The notes beneath the pieces are model-generated. The model had not been told where the DNA came from. It saw only the letters and a list, made by a program, of their open reading frames with translations, and did no database searches. From the NCBI GenBank assembly GCA_030141605.1, contig JAQGDQ010000497.1, forward strand, positions 62,001 through 126,000: a DNA stretch of 64,000 nt, written 5' to 3'. This stretch comes from Tubiluchus corallicola (Eukaryota > Priapulida > Priapulimorpha > Priapulimorphida > Tubiluchidae). Position 1 is the first letter of the stretch; every line of letters starts with the position of its first letter. A program made the translations under genes and the position numbers. This document shows positions 1 to 10,985 of this stretch, piece by piece.

Positions 1-318
1 TATTGGAGGGGGATCGTGGGGGATCGCCGTCCACCCACTTTTTTTTAGAAAAAATTCACATTTCAATAAATGTCTGCTTTTTGTATTCATAAAAGTAAGC
101 ATTTTACATCTTTATAGTAAAAAATTTCTATGAACCAAAAATACCCAATTAACAAAATGTGACAAAAAGGGATCAATTTTGTTGACTGGGTATGGAGTAA
201 AATTAGACAAGTTGATAGTCGGCTTATATACGGGTTTTTGCAAAAACTGGCCATTTTAAAGCAGTTTTAGGGGGTCGGCTTATATGCGATGTAGGCTTAT
301 ATGCGAGTATATACGGTA
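1..318. mobile_element. MITE with CCGTATATACTCGC termini, copy cut by the window edge
   Basis: It begins inside the element and ends with GGCTTATATGCGAGTATATA-CGG-TA at 317-318. Compared with 48425-48638 it carries an extra block of about 80 bases after AAAATTCACATTTCAATAA, and otherwise differs by only a few bases. It lies in the PRPF38A intron upstream of exon 1210-1295. Confidence 0.8.
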
Positions 319-1209
319 GTTATTATTACTGTAAACAGGGAGAGCGCTTGGAAGTGTGGGGTCCAATTAAAACATTGTTAGCGCGGCCCTCTCTCACACA
401 AATGCTGCTGAACAGTATGACACTTTGGACATATTTAACGAACTACGGGACTTTATATTTCAAACTTTATGCTATAGAATCTGATTAACAGCACTCTTTC
501 TGTGTTGAGGGTTTGAATATCGTGCACAAATTAGTAAAATTAAAATGCAGTGATGCTATAACTAATGCATATAAGGCTTACCAATTGTACCGTTTTTAAA
601 AAGGTACATGACAACAATAAACTGAAATTACATAACAAATAAACAAATGAGTGGCAAAAACACATTGAAACATGGGTATACAGTGACAGAATGAATAGAT
701 TTCACTGCCTTCGTGCACGCTACACACTCATTAATTCATGATAGCATCCTCCGTCTGAGCATGTGCGCTGGGCCCCCTCTTGGCATGGGGCCTAATTTAA
801 ACAAATCTGGCTAAAATTAACTTAAAACAGGCCCTGACTGTAAGTTATATTATTTTGGTATGTATTAGTAATTAAAAAAATAAATAATTTTTATAACACT
901 TTCAAATATTTTATGTGATTTGTTTTAAACCAACAGTTTCAGGATATCATGCCTTTTTGTCATAACTGTAAAACTGAAAAAGGCAGATTTTCGAATATTT
1001 CTTTTGAAAGCTTGTTTCTTTCGGGACCATACAGTGGTGAAAATGACCATACAAATGTCACTAGCTATTACACCATAGTTAAGAGGCACAATTATAAAAT
1101 GCCTGCATATCCATTGCAGAAGACTGTATTTATGCATTATGCATTCTTTGTTTACAACTTCACACAAACGCCGTGCTAAATTCATGTCTTTGTTCTTTTT
1201 TATTTGCAG
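319..1209. other. PRPF38A intron sequence without further features
   Basis: AT-rich sequence between the edge MITE and the first visible PRPF38A exon. I recognise nothing in it beyond the acceptor at 1201-1209. Confidence 0.45.
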
Positions 1210-4200
1210 GATTTGAGATGGTTCACATGGATGAATATATAGATGAACTTCTACGAGAAGAAAGAATGTTAGATATTATTTTACCCAGGATTCAGGTGAG
1301 ATTGTCAAGGCCATTATATTATGATTTTGTGCAGCCTTGATGTTAACTGCTACAACCAGAAATTAATAACCATTGCGACTTATCCGGGTAATGACGAAAA
1401 ACCTTAATTTAAGCAGCGGAAATGCTAAATATTGTGATCCAAGTCGAAATTTGACCTAGCACCTCAGTGACACTTGCTGTGCCATTTGAGCAACCTAACT
1501 CAACTAGAGTGCAGGTCTCAACTTTCTTGATAAGCTATTTGTATTTAACTTCCAACTGTGATAATTAACAGTTAATTTCTGAATAATTAAGAAATCAGTC
1601 ATTTTTAAGCACGTTTCTGCTGTGTGACAGTAGAGCAAAAATTAATTGCATTTTTTTTCATTATTCAAGATTGCATTGGTACGTGTAACAAATAATAGTA
1701 AAACATTACATGTTTTCAAAAAGTGCTGTATTTTATTAAATTACATTTTTGTGCGATTACAGCTAGTTAACAAGGACTTACTATGAAAGATAAACTGGTA
1801 TTCTTGCATAGCATAACACTGTTGTTGTTGTTGTTGTTGTTGTTCGTCCTTCATAGTCGAAGAGGACCATGACTTCATTCTGACATCATAGGATGGGTAC
1901 GGAGGTGGCTTATAAGCCCGATTCTTGCTGAGAACCTCCTCCTGCAATGAGGACATGAGAATGGTGTATCTTGATAGGCATTGCGTTGTCTGTCTTTTCT
2001 CCTGCCTAACTTGGATGCGCCTGGACTCATAGTTGGTCACTCCCGATTTGATGAGGGACCGCCAACGAGATCTCTCCTGTGCCACATCTTCCCAGGAGTC
2101 GACATTGATGTTGCGTTCTTTCAGGCTGGCTTTGAGGGTGTCTTTGTATCTTTTCCGTTGCCCTCCAACTGACCAATTACTCCGGCATAGCATAACTACA
2201 TTACAATTAATTAATGATCCTACAAGCATTTAATCCAGGGAGCTCAGAGCAATTGATTTGATCGCTAATTCCATACACAGGGAACTATTAATTCATTTTG
2301 CACAAAAACTATCCTACGTAAATAATGTTTTCTTTTGTTGTTTCAGAAAAGACATGTCCTGGAAGAGGCTGAACAATTAGAGCCAAGGATCAGCGCTCTG
2401 GAAGAAGACTTGGAAGACATGGAGTCAGAGGATGAAGATGAAGGTGAAATAAGGGTAAGCGCTTGCATCTTACTTGTCAGTTTGTTTGTCCTTCTGTCTG
2501 TCTTTGTATGAATTCTGCAACTATTTGTCTTTTCACATTATTGAAAGTGTTGCGTAGTTGTGAGTAAACAAACATTTCTATGATTTTGGTTTAGAGAGCA
2601 TTGTTCAAATAACATCTAAAAAACAAATGTCTCTGTGCTTTTATCGAATAAGCTAACAAATCTAACATCTGGTTCTAGTTTCGCACAGTTTCCCACAGCA
2701 ACATGGTCAGCAAATATTAAGATGCAGAAATTACATGTTGCTACCCAAAAACGTGCAGTTCTCAGAAGGTATTTTATTGAATTACCCAGAACAAAATTCT
2801 CAAACTAATATATCATGTAAAGTATGACCATCCCACAAATATACTTTATTTGTCTGTTAAAACTCTTAAAGACAAAGAAATATGTGACATGTATTGTCTT
2901 CATTTCATGTATCAGTATCATAATTCACTACTTCCACCAGCTTTTCAGTCATACTTTAGTCCAGTTTCAAATCAACATGATCATTACACAAGATATTCAG
3001 TCAGAAACTATGTACTCCCCCTTCCAAAAACAAATATAATGAAACAATCATCAAAATATAATGCTATTAAAATATGGTCATCAATTCCGCATGAAATGAA
3101 AACTGTTAATCTGTATCAATTTAAAAAAGCATCAAAGAATTACCTACTACAACGGTATAATTAACTCACAATTTTACTCATCCTGATCTTAAGTTACTAA
3201 CAAAACTTACTTTGTTCTAATGTACGTTATAACTGATGAGAATGTAATGTTAATTGTCAATTGTTTCACTTATCTGGAGGAGGACTCGAAAGCTCAATGC
3301 TCCTTCCTCCTCCTCACAGTAACTAGTTTTTTTTCAATGTTATATCAATTTATATGTATGTTTGAGTTGCTGTGGAATAAATTCATAATTCATAATAATT
3401 CATATTCCTGCTACCAGCTGAAAATTCCAATTTTATTGTGAGTTTTTATTACTTTTAATTAACTAGATTTGCGCAAAACCTTGTCTGTTTTGCTGTTAGT
3501 TAATGAAAGACGTTTCTCTTTATGATTTCACAGGATGTTAGAACGAGCCCCGTGCGTACGGAGAGAGGAGCTTACCGAGACTGGGATCGTCCGCGGCGTT
3601 CACCTTCTCCGCGATTCCGGCGATCACCTCCGAGGATGGAAAGAACGTAAGTTTAAGATTATCCGCATCGGCGAAAGAAGTTAATGTCAACTTGATGAAA
3701 ATGCAATATGTGTATAGGTCAAAGTATCTAGTTAATCTTAAATTTTTATTTTTGTATGTGGCGAAAGCAAAACGGTGGATATTAAGATACAAACCTACAA
3801 TTAGTTAAATTTTAATGCAAAGCGTGAAAGACAGGAAATGTGAAAAATTTAGAATGCAGCCTGGATTTGAACCACGGACTTTTTACTTTGGATCTTGGTA
3901 ATCAGCAACCAGGCACTTTAATAATAATAATAAAGTCTACCTGAGTACTAGTTGGCATCACTGTATGAAAAGGAAATACCTGAGTACTAGTTGGCATCAC
4001 TGTAGGAAAAGGAAATACCTGAGTACAGTTGGCATCACTGTAGGAAAAGGAAATACCTGAGTACAGTTGGCATCACTGTAGGAAAAGGAAATACCTGAGT
4101 ACAGTTGGCATCACTGTAGGAAAAGGAAATACCTGAGTACAGTTGGCATCACTGTAGGAAAAGGAAATACCTGAGTACAGTTGGCATCACTGTAGGAAAA

Positions 4201-7200
4201 GGAAATACCTGAGTACAGTTGGCATCACTGTAGGAAAATGAAATACCTGAGTACAGTTGGCATCACTGTAGGAAAAGGAAATACCTGAGTACAGTTGACA
4301 TCACTGTAGGAAAAGGAAATACCTGAGTACAGTTGGCATCACTGTAGGAAAATGAAATACCTGAGTACAGTTGGCATCACTGTAGGAAAAGGAAATACCT
4401 GAGTACAGTTGGCATCACTGTAGGAAAAGGAAATACCTGAGTACAGTTGGCATCACTGTAGGAAAAGGAAATACCTGAGTACAGTTGGCATCACTGTAGG
4501 AAAATGAAATACCTGAGTACCGTAGGCATCACTGTAGGAAAAGGAAATACCTGAGTACAGTTGGCATCACTGTAGGAAAAGGAAATACCTGAGTACAGTT
4601 GACATCACTGTAGGAAAAGGAAATACCTGAGTACAGTTGGCATCACTGTAGGAAAATGAAATACCTGAGTACAGTTGGCATCACTGTAGGAAAAGGAAAT
4701 ACCTGAGTACAGTTGGCATCACTGTAGGAAAAGGAAATACCTGAGTACAGTTGGCATCACTGTAGGAAAATGAAATACCTGAGTACAGTTGGCATCACTG
4801 TAGGAAAAGGAAATACCTGAGTACAGTTGGCATCACTGTAGGAAAAGGAAATACCTGAGTACAGTTGGCATCACTGTAGGAAAAGGAAATACCTGAGTAC
4901 AGTTGGCATCCCTGTAGGAAAAGGAAATACCTGAGTACAGTTGGCATCACTGTAGGAAAAGGAAATACCTGAGTACAGTTGGCATCACTGTAGGAAAAGG
5001 AAATACCTGAGTACAGTTGGCATCATTGTAGGAAAAGGAAATACCTGAGTGTCACGTGTATCTCATGACGAAAGTTAAGCAACGACGACACTGGGTAATA
5101 AATAGATGGTTGTCCTGCCAGAAACTTTTTCTGGGTGGTTTCATTTGGTCTGCCGCTAGCTCTTACCTAAAGTGTTATCTCTTAAACTAAATGACCATCG
5201 TATTATCGAATTTTGTTTACGATACAGGCGAAGATCTCCTCCCAGACGACGAAGCAGAAGTAGGGAAAGACAGCGAGAGCACCGACACCGGAACAGATCC
5301 CGCGAACGGCGGCACCGTTCAACCTCGCGTGACCGCCGGTCAGCGCGCGATGATGAAAGGTATAACTTTAAACAAATTACAGCATCTACCTCTCTTTTAA
5401 CAAAAATTGTGAAGCGAACCAAAGTACTGTTGAAGTTTGAATGACAATTATCTCAATGTACTAATAACAAACTTCTTTTAGTTGCAAGTATTTAACATTA
5501 CACAGGTTCTGGAACTAACAAAAATGTCGTGTAAATATAGTGCTGTTAGCTATGCAAGCTTGACTAACCATGCTCACTTAACATCAGATCAGTCTACTAT
5601 GTAAATAAACTGAAAGTGAAAGAAATGTACTAAAAAGAAATAGAAAAAAGAACTGTAGTATTACTGTGGCTTTTACTAAGTTTAGGTTGCAAATTTGCCT
5701 TATGCCCTGTTATGGAGATCGCTGGCGTCTATTAGAATTACATAGAACATTGTAGAATGTTCCGTTAGAATAATCGTCTTACCGTGTGGAATGTTCTGCA
5801 ACAAAACTTCTAGAAGCTTCTTGGGCGCGCTATATAAGGCGAAGCAGGCCGCTGAGACGGGGGCACACAGATTCACACGGATGCTACTTACACGTTCTCT
5901 TATATACATACACTCAAACGTTTTTCAGATTTTCACGTTTACTGTAATCATTTCACGTTCCTTCATACATTTGCATTGTAGAATTCTCGCTTAGTAAACT
6001 AGTTTAATTTGATGAAGTGTTTTCTGGTTTTCTCTATGAGCCTTCCGAGAGAAACAAAACGCAACATGCCCAACTTGGCAAAAGAAACTGTCATACTTAA
6101 CTTGGCTATATAATCTTGTTCAGTTTTACTAACATACAAATGTATATATTTTTATGCTTAATAAATAATAAGCAACGGCAAGCCATTTATCCTGTACTGG
6201 TTTTCTTGCTCCTATATTTTTTTACTTTTTTTACCATAGTTGTAGAGAAGGAAAGAATCCTTTTTAGCAATGTCTCATGCTATAGTAACTTCTCATTTCC
6301 CCAAGTTTGAAAGTGGAAATTATTGAAGTCAGTAAGGACGGTCCTTCCATTGTTTTGCTTTAACAGTACCTTGTGTTTTGCCACTGTAGGAATATTAGGC
6401 TCAGGTAATAATTCTGGTACCCATTTTTCGGTCGTTTTTTGCAAAAGTTATACGCCTGAGATCTGAAGAACGGGAACGGGCCGAGGGCGGTGCTGGCTAT
6501 GGATAGATAGCCCATTCAGCGGTGTGTGTCATAGGCATATTTACAATTTGCGAGAGGGCCACGGCGTTTTCACAGACCCTACTCGCGATTTTTTCGAAAT
6601 TTTGACCAAACAGCCTGCGGAAAAAACGTTCTAGCGGCGCCTGGTGGGACTCTCGGAAGGAGATATACGGCTCTTTAGAACGAGGAAGAACGGGGCTACA
6701 CGATGATGTGGGCTATATTTTAAGTCACGTCCACCAACAGGAGTATCGACGAGTTAATTAGATGTTCTATTTTTGACAATTTTCCCTTGGAAAACTGCTG
6801 ACACAACGCCATTGTTGTGACGTCATTCATTATTTTCTGCCTATATAGCTTTAATTCAGTAAAAGCTGCTGCTGCTGGCTATGCATTATAAGTGAAGACT
6901 GTGTAGGATGTTCGCGTATTATTGATGATCAGCGTATTTTTTTGCGGGGCCTTTGCTAGTAAACGATTAATTCTGACCAGAAATCAAATTTCGGAAAGCA
7001 ATTTTCTGAGCAATTGTTTAGGCTAACGTTTGTACAAATTATGTTCAGGAGAATGACAAATGCATATATTGTGCCACATTTCAGAAGGAAAGCCAAAAAA
7101 GCTCGCAGAGAAAAAGAGAAGGCAAGAGGGGGTGGTGAAGACCTTGACAGAGAAATACAAGAAGCGAACGAACTTCGGGCAAAGTTGGGAATGGCGCCGC

Positions 7201-7208
7201 TACGGTAG
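1210..7208 (+). CDS. PRPF38A: Pre-mRNA-splicing factor 38A, C-terminal five exons (5' part lies outside the window)
   Basis: PRPF38A is a component of the spliceosomal B complex (U4/U6.U5 tri-snRNP associated) needed for spliceosome activation in the nucleus. Exons read here: 1210-1295, 2347-2454, 3534-3646, 5228-5359 and 7085-7208 (stop TAG 7206-7208); phases are continuous and all introns are GT-AG. The first exon gives FEMVHMDEYIDELLREERM and the next begins KRHVLEEAEQLEPRISALEE, the end of the conserved PRP38 domain followed by the acidic helix. Exons 3 and 4 encode an Arg/Ser-rich domain (RRSPSPRFRRSPP, RRRSRSRERQREHRHRNRSR). The last exon encodes a basic stretch, then ELRAKLGMAPLR at the terminus. 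About 186 residues are visible; roughly the first 135-140 residues of the family are upstream of the window. The intron 3647-5227 holds a 38-bp minisatellite, and 1296-2346 and 2455-3533 hold LINE remnants. Identification is from remembered family sequence and is strong. Confidence 0.95.
1742..2229 (-). pseudogene. Non-LTR retrotransposon ORF2 C-terminal remnant
   Basis: The reverse strand translates to a 162-residue stretch containing GGQRKRYKDTLKASLKERNI and then WEDVAQERSRWRSLIKSG. This arrangement is typical of the extreme C-terminus of many LINE reverse-transcriptase proteins. A (CAA)n run encoding eight glutamines lies near its end. No reverse-transcriptase catalytic motif is present, so this is a 5'-truncated fossil. 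It lies in the PRPF38A intron 1296-2346, antisense to the gene. Confidence 0.7.
2690..3420 (+). mobile_element. LINE 3' fragment (CR1/L2-type C-terminus plus 3' tail)
   Basis: Positions 2850-3164 stay open for 104 residues and end in IKIWSSIPHEMK and FKKASKNYLLQRYN. This is the usual 'klWN-lP-ik ... fKk-yll' ending of CR1/L2-like LINE proteins. Similar coding sequence is recognisable upstream in other frames (from about 2690), so the copy is frameshifted. The sequence after the stop ends in a short AT-rich repeated tail (AATAAATTCATAATTCATAAT) near 3375-3405. It sits in the PRPF38A intron 2455-3533. The exact family is not certain. Confidence 0.65.
3821..3918 (-). mobile_element. tRNA-derived SINE fragment
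   Basis: On the reverse strand a polymerase III B box, GGTTCAAATCC, lies at 3863-3873 in a tRNA-like context. It directly precedes (on the + strand) the 38-bp minisatellite. The A box is poorly preserved, so this is a SINE relic rather than a tRNA gene. Confidence 0.5.
3939..5051. repeat. 38-bp minisatellite (about 29 copies) in a PRPF38A intron
   Basis: A 38-bp unit beginning GTACAGTTGGCATCACTGTA and continuing GGAAAAGGAAATACCTGA repeats head to tail. Copies are nearly identical: the main variants are AAAAGG/AAAATG, GGC/GAC and a few single changes. The first two units carry a 1-2 base insertion (GTACTAGTTGG). The array fills most of the intron between exons 3534-3646 and 5228-5359 and ends about 175 bases before the acceptor. 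Confidence 0.97.
6395..6965 (+). repeat. Copy 1 of an interspersed repeat of about 570 bp
   Basis: The segment starting near CCATTTTTCGGTCGTTTTTT and ending near GCGGGGCCTTTGCTAGTAA reappears, inverted, at 20715-21335 (full length) and 17483-17765 (partial). Shared blocks include GAAAAAACGTTCTAGCGGCG, GGGCTATATTTTA and GATGTTCGCGTATT. No coding capacity is evident. It lies in the last PRPF38A intron (5360-7084). The class is unknown; I found no clear terminal inverted repeats. Confidence 0.8.
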
Positions 7209-7579
7209 TGACACCCAGCAGCAACTCAGGTCCATGAGTTTTTGTAAAATATTGTACAAAGTTGAGACGTGTGTTTTCTTTCTGTTCTGAAATTTCTCCT
7301 GATTTGATTTTTCTTATTTCTTTGTATCCTCGGGTCATTTAAAAAAAACATAAAAAAGACCCTCTGCTTGTAAATATTTTTTATATTTGGATGTTATAAA
7401 CAGACAAGATTTGATTGTTTGTTTTACATGCTTAGTTTCTCATGCGTCTTGTTAAAAGTGGTACCTTTTTCTTTTTGCGATTTGGAATTCCACAAAAAAT
7501 CTACCCTGTATGATAAATGGCATATTAGAACACTAAAAGATATTAGTTAGTGCCTTGTATTGGCTGATTTTAGTCGCAC

Positions 7580-7585
7580 AATAAA
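7580..7585 (+). terminator. Candidate poly(A) signal of PRPF38A
   Basis: An AATAAA hexamer lies about 370 bases after the PRPF38A stop codon. It is the first canonical hexamer I noticed downstream. The cleavage site cannot be placed without transcripts. Confidence 0.45.
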
Positions 7586-8068
7586 AAAAATTGTAAGTAA
7601 ATTCTGGTTGTTCGATTTTTGTGACCCAATTTTTTTCATCCAGCTAGAGTCATGACTACAGTTACGTGACAAAAATGGTCAGTATTCCACAGTTACTGTA
7701 TTTTAGTCATTTAGGACTCATCTGAATAAGCACTCGAGTAAGGGTGTGATAGGAAAAGTAATATGTACCCGGGTTTGAATGCACGCCTGGGTGTAGAATG
7801 TAGGTTGGTGCGTTCAAAAATACTATGCATCAGTTCTCACACGCGGAATTTTACTGTAGCTCATTCTGTAATCAGATTAACATACTACGTGTTTCTTAAA
7901 TGCCGTAATATGCCTCTGCTAATGTAAAGAAATTGTTCTAGGATGGATTTGCTGGTTACTTTTCTGATTGTTTTGTGCTACTGACAGATAGCTGGGAAAG
8001 CGTGCATTGCATTGCATGTACATCTTGCTCTCAGGCTTGATATAGGCTTCAACAAGATCATATTTGAG
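7586..8068. other. Intergenic stretch without a recognised feature
   Basis: AT-rich spacer between the PRPF38A poly(A) signal and the TTAA element. I see no gene, RNA or clear repeat in it. Confidence 0.5.
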
Positions 8069-8532
8069 TTAACCCTTTCATACCCGTTGTATCCCGTGGG
8101 ATACGAGAATATTTTCTGTGTTTCAAATTAATAAAATTTTAAAACTGACAGTTATTTGATCTGTTAATAGTTATTTTGATTTAAGCCAATAAGAATAAAC
8201 GAAAAATGGTGATAAAATGGCAAACTAGAAAATCTACATAGCATAAAAAACTGCGCAAGGTACAGTACTTTAGAGATGACTTTGTACAGATCAGCGTAGC
8301 GTGCATACTAAATGTTTTAAATACTTTAAAAAATTATCAGCAGTTGCAATATGAAGGACATTTTATGCTTCCATTGAATCTCAATGTATCCTGTGGGACA
8401 CAGGCTATATTTAGCACGCGGACACAGGTAGAAAAAAATATTATGTGTAAACAAGATTGACATACTGAACAAAAGTACCGAGCCAAAAAAAATTTTCTTA
8501 TTAAAAAAATAATATGGGACTGAAAGGGTTAA
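8069..8532. mobile_element. piggyBac-like MITE, copy 1 (TTAA flanked)
   Basis: The element is bounded by TTAA on both sides. Its ends read TTAACCCTTTCATACCC and (right) GGGACTGAAAGGGTTAA, which are inverted. Just inside the left end is the perfect palindrome GTATCCCGTGGGATAC, and a related GTATCCTGTGGGACAC lies towards the right end. A second copy in the opposite orientation is at 15627-16092. TTAA target duplication and CCCTTT termini are characteristic of piggyBac-superfamily elements. There is no transposase, so it is non-autonomous. Confidence 0.85.
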
Positions 8533-8575
8533 AAGCAACAATGCGCTCACACTTGAATAAGTGCTCATTCAAATA

Positions 8576-9071
8576 TGGGTCCAGTAGTTAGAAAGACTGA
8601 TAAAACAAGGGACCATGGTCCAGTAGTTAGAAAGACTGATAAAACAAGGGCCCATGGTCCAGTAGTTAGAAAGACTGATAAAACAAGGGACCATGGTCCA
8701 GTAGTTAGAAAGACTGATAAAACAAGGGCCCATGGTCCAGTAGTTAGAAGACTGATAAAACAAGGGCCCATGGTCCAGTAGTTAGTAAGACTGATAAAAC
8801 AAGGGCCCATGGTCCAGTAGTTAGTAAGACTGATAAAACAAGGGCCCATGGTCCAGTAGTTAGTAAGACTGATAAAACAAGGGCCCATGGTCCAGTAGTT
8901 AGAAAGACTGATAAAACAAGGGACCATGGTCCAGTAGTTAGAAGACTGATAAAACAAGGGCCCATGGTCCAGTAGTTAGTAAGACTGATAAAACAAGGGA
9001 CCATGGTCCAGTAGTTAGTAAGACTGATAAAACAAGGGCCCATGGTCCAGTAGTTAGTAAGGCTGATAAAA
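8576..9071. repeat. 39-bp minisatellite (about 12-13 copies), intergenic
   Basis: The unit GGTCCAGTAGTTAGAAAGAC plus TGATAAAACAAGGGACCAT repeats in tandem. Units differ at AGAAAG/AGTAAG and at GGGACC/GGGCCC. Units with GGGACC create the 12-bp palindrome GGACCATGGTCC at the junction. One unit lacks a base (AGAAGAC). The array lies 44 bases beyond the piggyBac-like MITE, between the convergent PRPF38A and EIF4G2 genes. Confidence 0.96.
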
Positions 9072-9959
9072 TAAGAGCCCCGGGCCTAAAACCAGTATGC
9101 AACTTTTACAGCAGCATTTTCAGAATGACTTTCACTCTTTCAGAAAAAACTCAGACATAAATAAATTGTTTTCTTCTGTCTTGCAACATTTTTGTAGGAA
9201 GTTAGCTGAATAAAAGTCGTTAGTGTGTCATCGTCCTTGCTATAAATGAATTTTGTGTTGTAATGCTGATCTGAATATTCGACTGTCATGTTTATGGTAA
9301 AGATGGTATAACGTGGTAATACACTTGTTTTGCGAGTAAAATTTCGAAATCGAACAAAGCATTTGAGAGGTAATAGCTGAGTGGTCAGGGTGTGTGCTTA
9401 GTAATATGTAAGGAGGTGTTCATGTACTTTACACTATCAGAAAAAGATAACGCATTTAATATTTCAGTGCATAAGTGATAAAAGCTTCAATGATTCAAAA
9501 TAATGAAAATTTTGTATACAGTATCTGTATCTCCTCCAGAGATGATGAAAAAACTGACAACAGTTTTGAACCAGTAATTAATGCTAAATCTATCAAAATT
9601 TCCATTTCTGCTGCAAGGTTAACTGGTCACAGTACATGCTCAGTGAAGTAAAGCAACACTGCGCCTAACCAATAAATGGATGGTTTCTGCACTGTTTTAT
9701 TTCCCAGCTAAATGCCAGTATCAGTTTAGCGCCTTGTGACGTTCTTCCAGATATGTCCAAAATTGAGTTTACCGTCGTTTATCATATAGCATTTTCTTAC
9801 TGTATCATCTTATGTTGTATCAATAAATTCCTACTCAGCTCCACATATAAATAACTGTTAATGTACTTCATTTGCTCTGTTATATTGCTTCTCATATTGT
9901 GTAATGAATTTGATAAAAAGCAAGAAACAAATTTTAATGTCAATGATACTAAAACACAT
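9072..9959. other. Intergenic stretch between the 39-bp array and the EIF4G2 3' end
   Basis: AT-rich DNA. Around 9368-9400 an A-box-like TAGCTGAGTGGTCAG could be a degraded SINE, but no B box is convincing. Nothing else is recognised. Confidence 0.4.
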
Positions 9960-9965
9960 TTTATT
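9960..9965 (-). terminator. Candidate poly(A) signal of EIF4G2
   Basis: TTTATT on the + strand gives AATAAA on the EIF4G2 strand, about 1.0 kb after the stop codon. Another candidate is at 9696-9701. The stretch 9966-10985 would then be 3' UTR; I see no other gene there. Confidence 0.35.
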
Positions 9966-10985
9966 AGAATACAAGAGTTAGGATTTCATACACAAAGTGA
10001 AAAAAGTTGGTTTTCCTGTGACGACACAAAAACAATGTTAATTAATCAAATTATCAATTTTAAATAAACCTGATAGTATCTTCACAAGCGACGTGTGTTG
10101 AACTAATTACATACTGACATACATCATTCATCTGAAATTAATATTAACACCAACGTAGGTGAAAATTGTCTAGTCATGATTAAATTATTCAATGTCAATC
10201 CGTAACCAACTGTTAAAGTAGTGCATCACCTGTGCATGTTACAAAGTAAAATGTGAAATATAAGACAATAATAACGCCGACACCTTTCCAAGGCATTTCT
10301 GACATATTTTACATAATTGTTATTAGTATTTCACCATGCGTATATACAAAAAACTCACACGTATCTAGGGCTATGTATAGCTAAGCTCTACTAAAGTGGA
10401 GAATTCTCCCATTAGCAAAGAAACACGATAAAACCATACGAAATCAAGTTATGAAGACAAGTGATTCATTGGTTACACTTGGCCAAGTTTAAATATGTGT
10501 CTGTTTACAAAAGCAAAACAAAGCACCCTAACAGTCCATTGCATAACGTGCATCTGAACTGCGCATATTTAAAAAAGCAAGCTCAAAATATTAGCAAAAC
10601 TTTGTGCAAACTACAACACTATATTATTGTTAGTAATGAAATGTAATACATGATAAGACATAACATATCAATGTTTGTTTGTCGCTCTTGTCAATGACAA
10701 GCTGCATACAATTCGCTAGACGGTGCGAGGCGCTACCTAACACCATATATATGACTACCTTTAATGGTTAACAAGTGATTTTATCAAGTGCACTAAAATT
10801 AAATAACAATAATATCTATAATAAGGTTTCTTTTTAATTAAGTGTAATAAACTGGTCGTACAAATTCACAACGCTACAGTAACTATCCCAGCGACGCAGT
10901 TTAGACGGCCCTGCCGTGATGATTTTAATATGGGTGCGTGAGTTCCCCAATTTCAACAATATAACTGAGAAAAGATGCGCATTTC

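Noticed and set aside
3939-5051. CRISPR-like direct repeats
   Set aside because: Repeats are contiguous without unique spacers, in an intron of a eukaryotic gene. The same applies to the other five arrays.
8565-9043. Minus-strand ORFs of 64-130 codons with repeated NYWTMGPCFISL
   Set aside because: They are translations of the stop-free 39-bp minisatellite.
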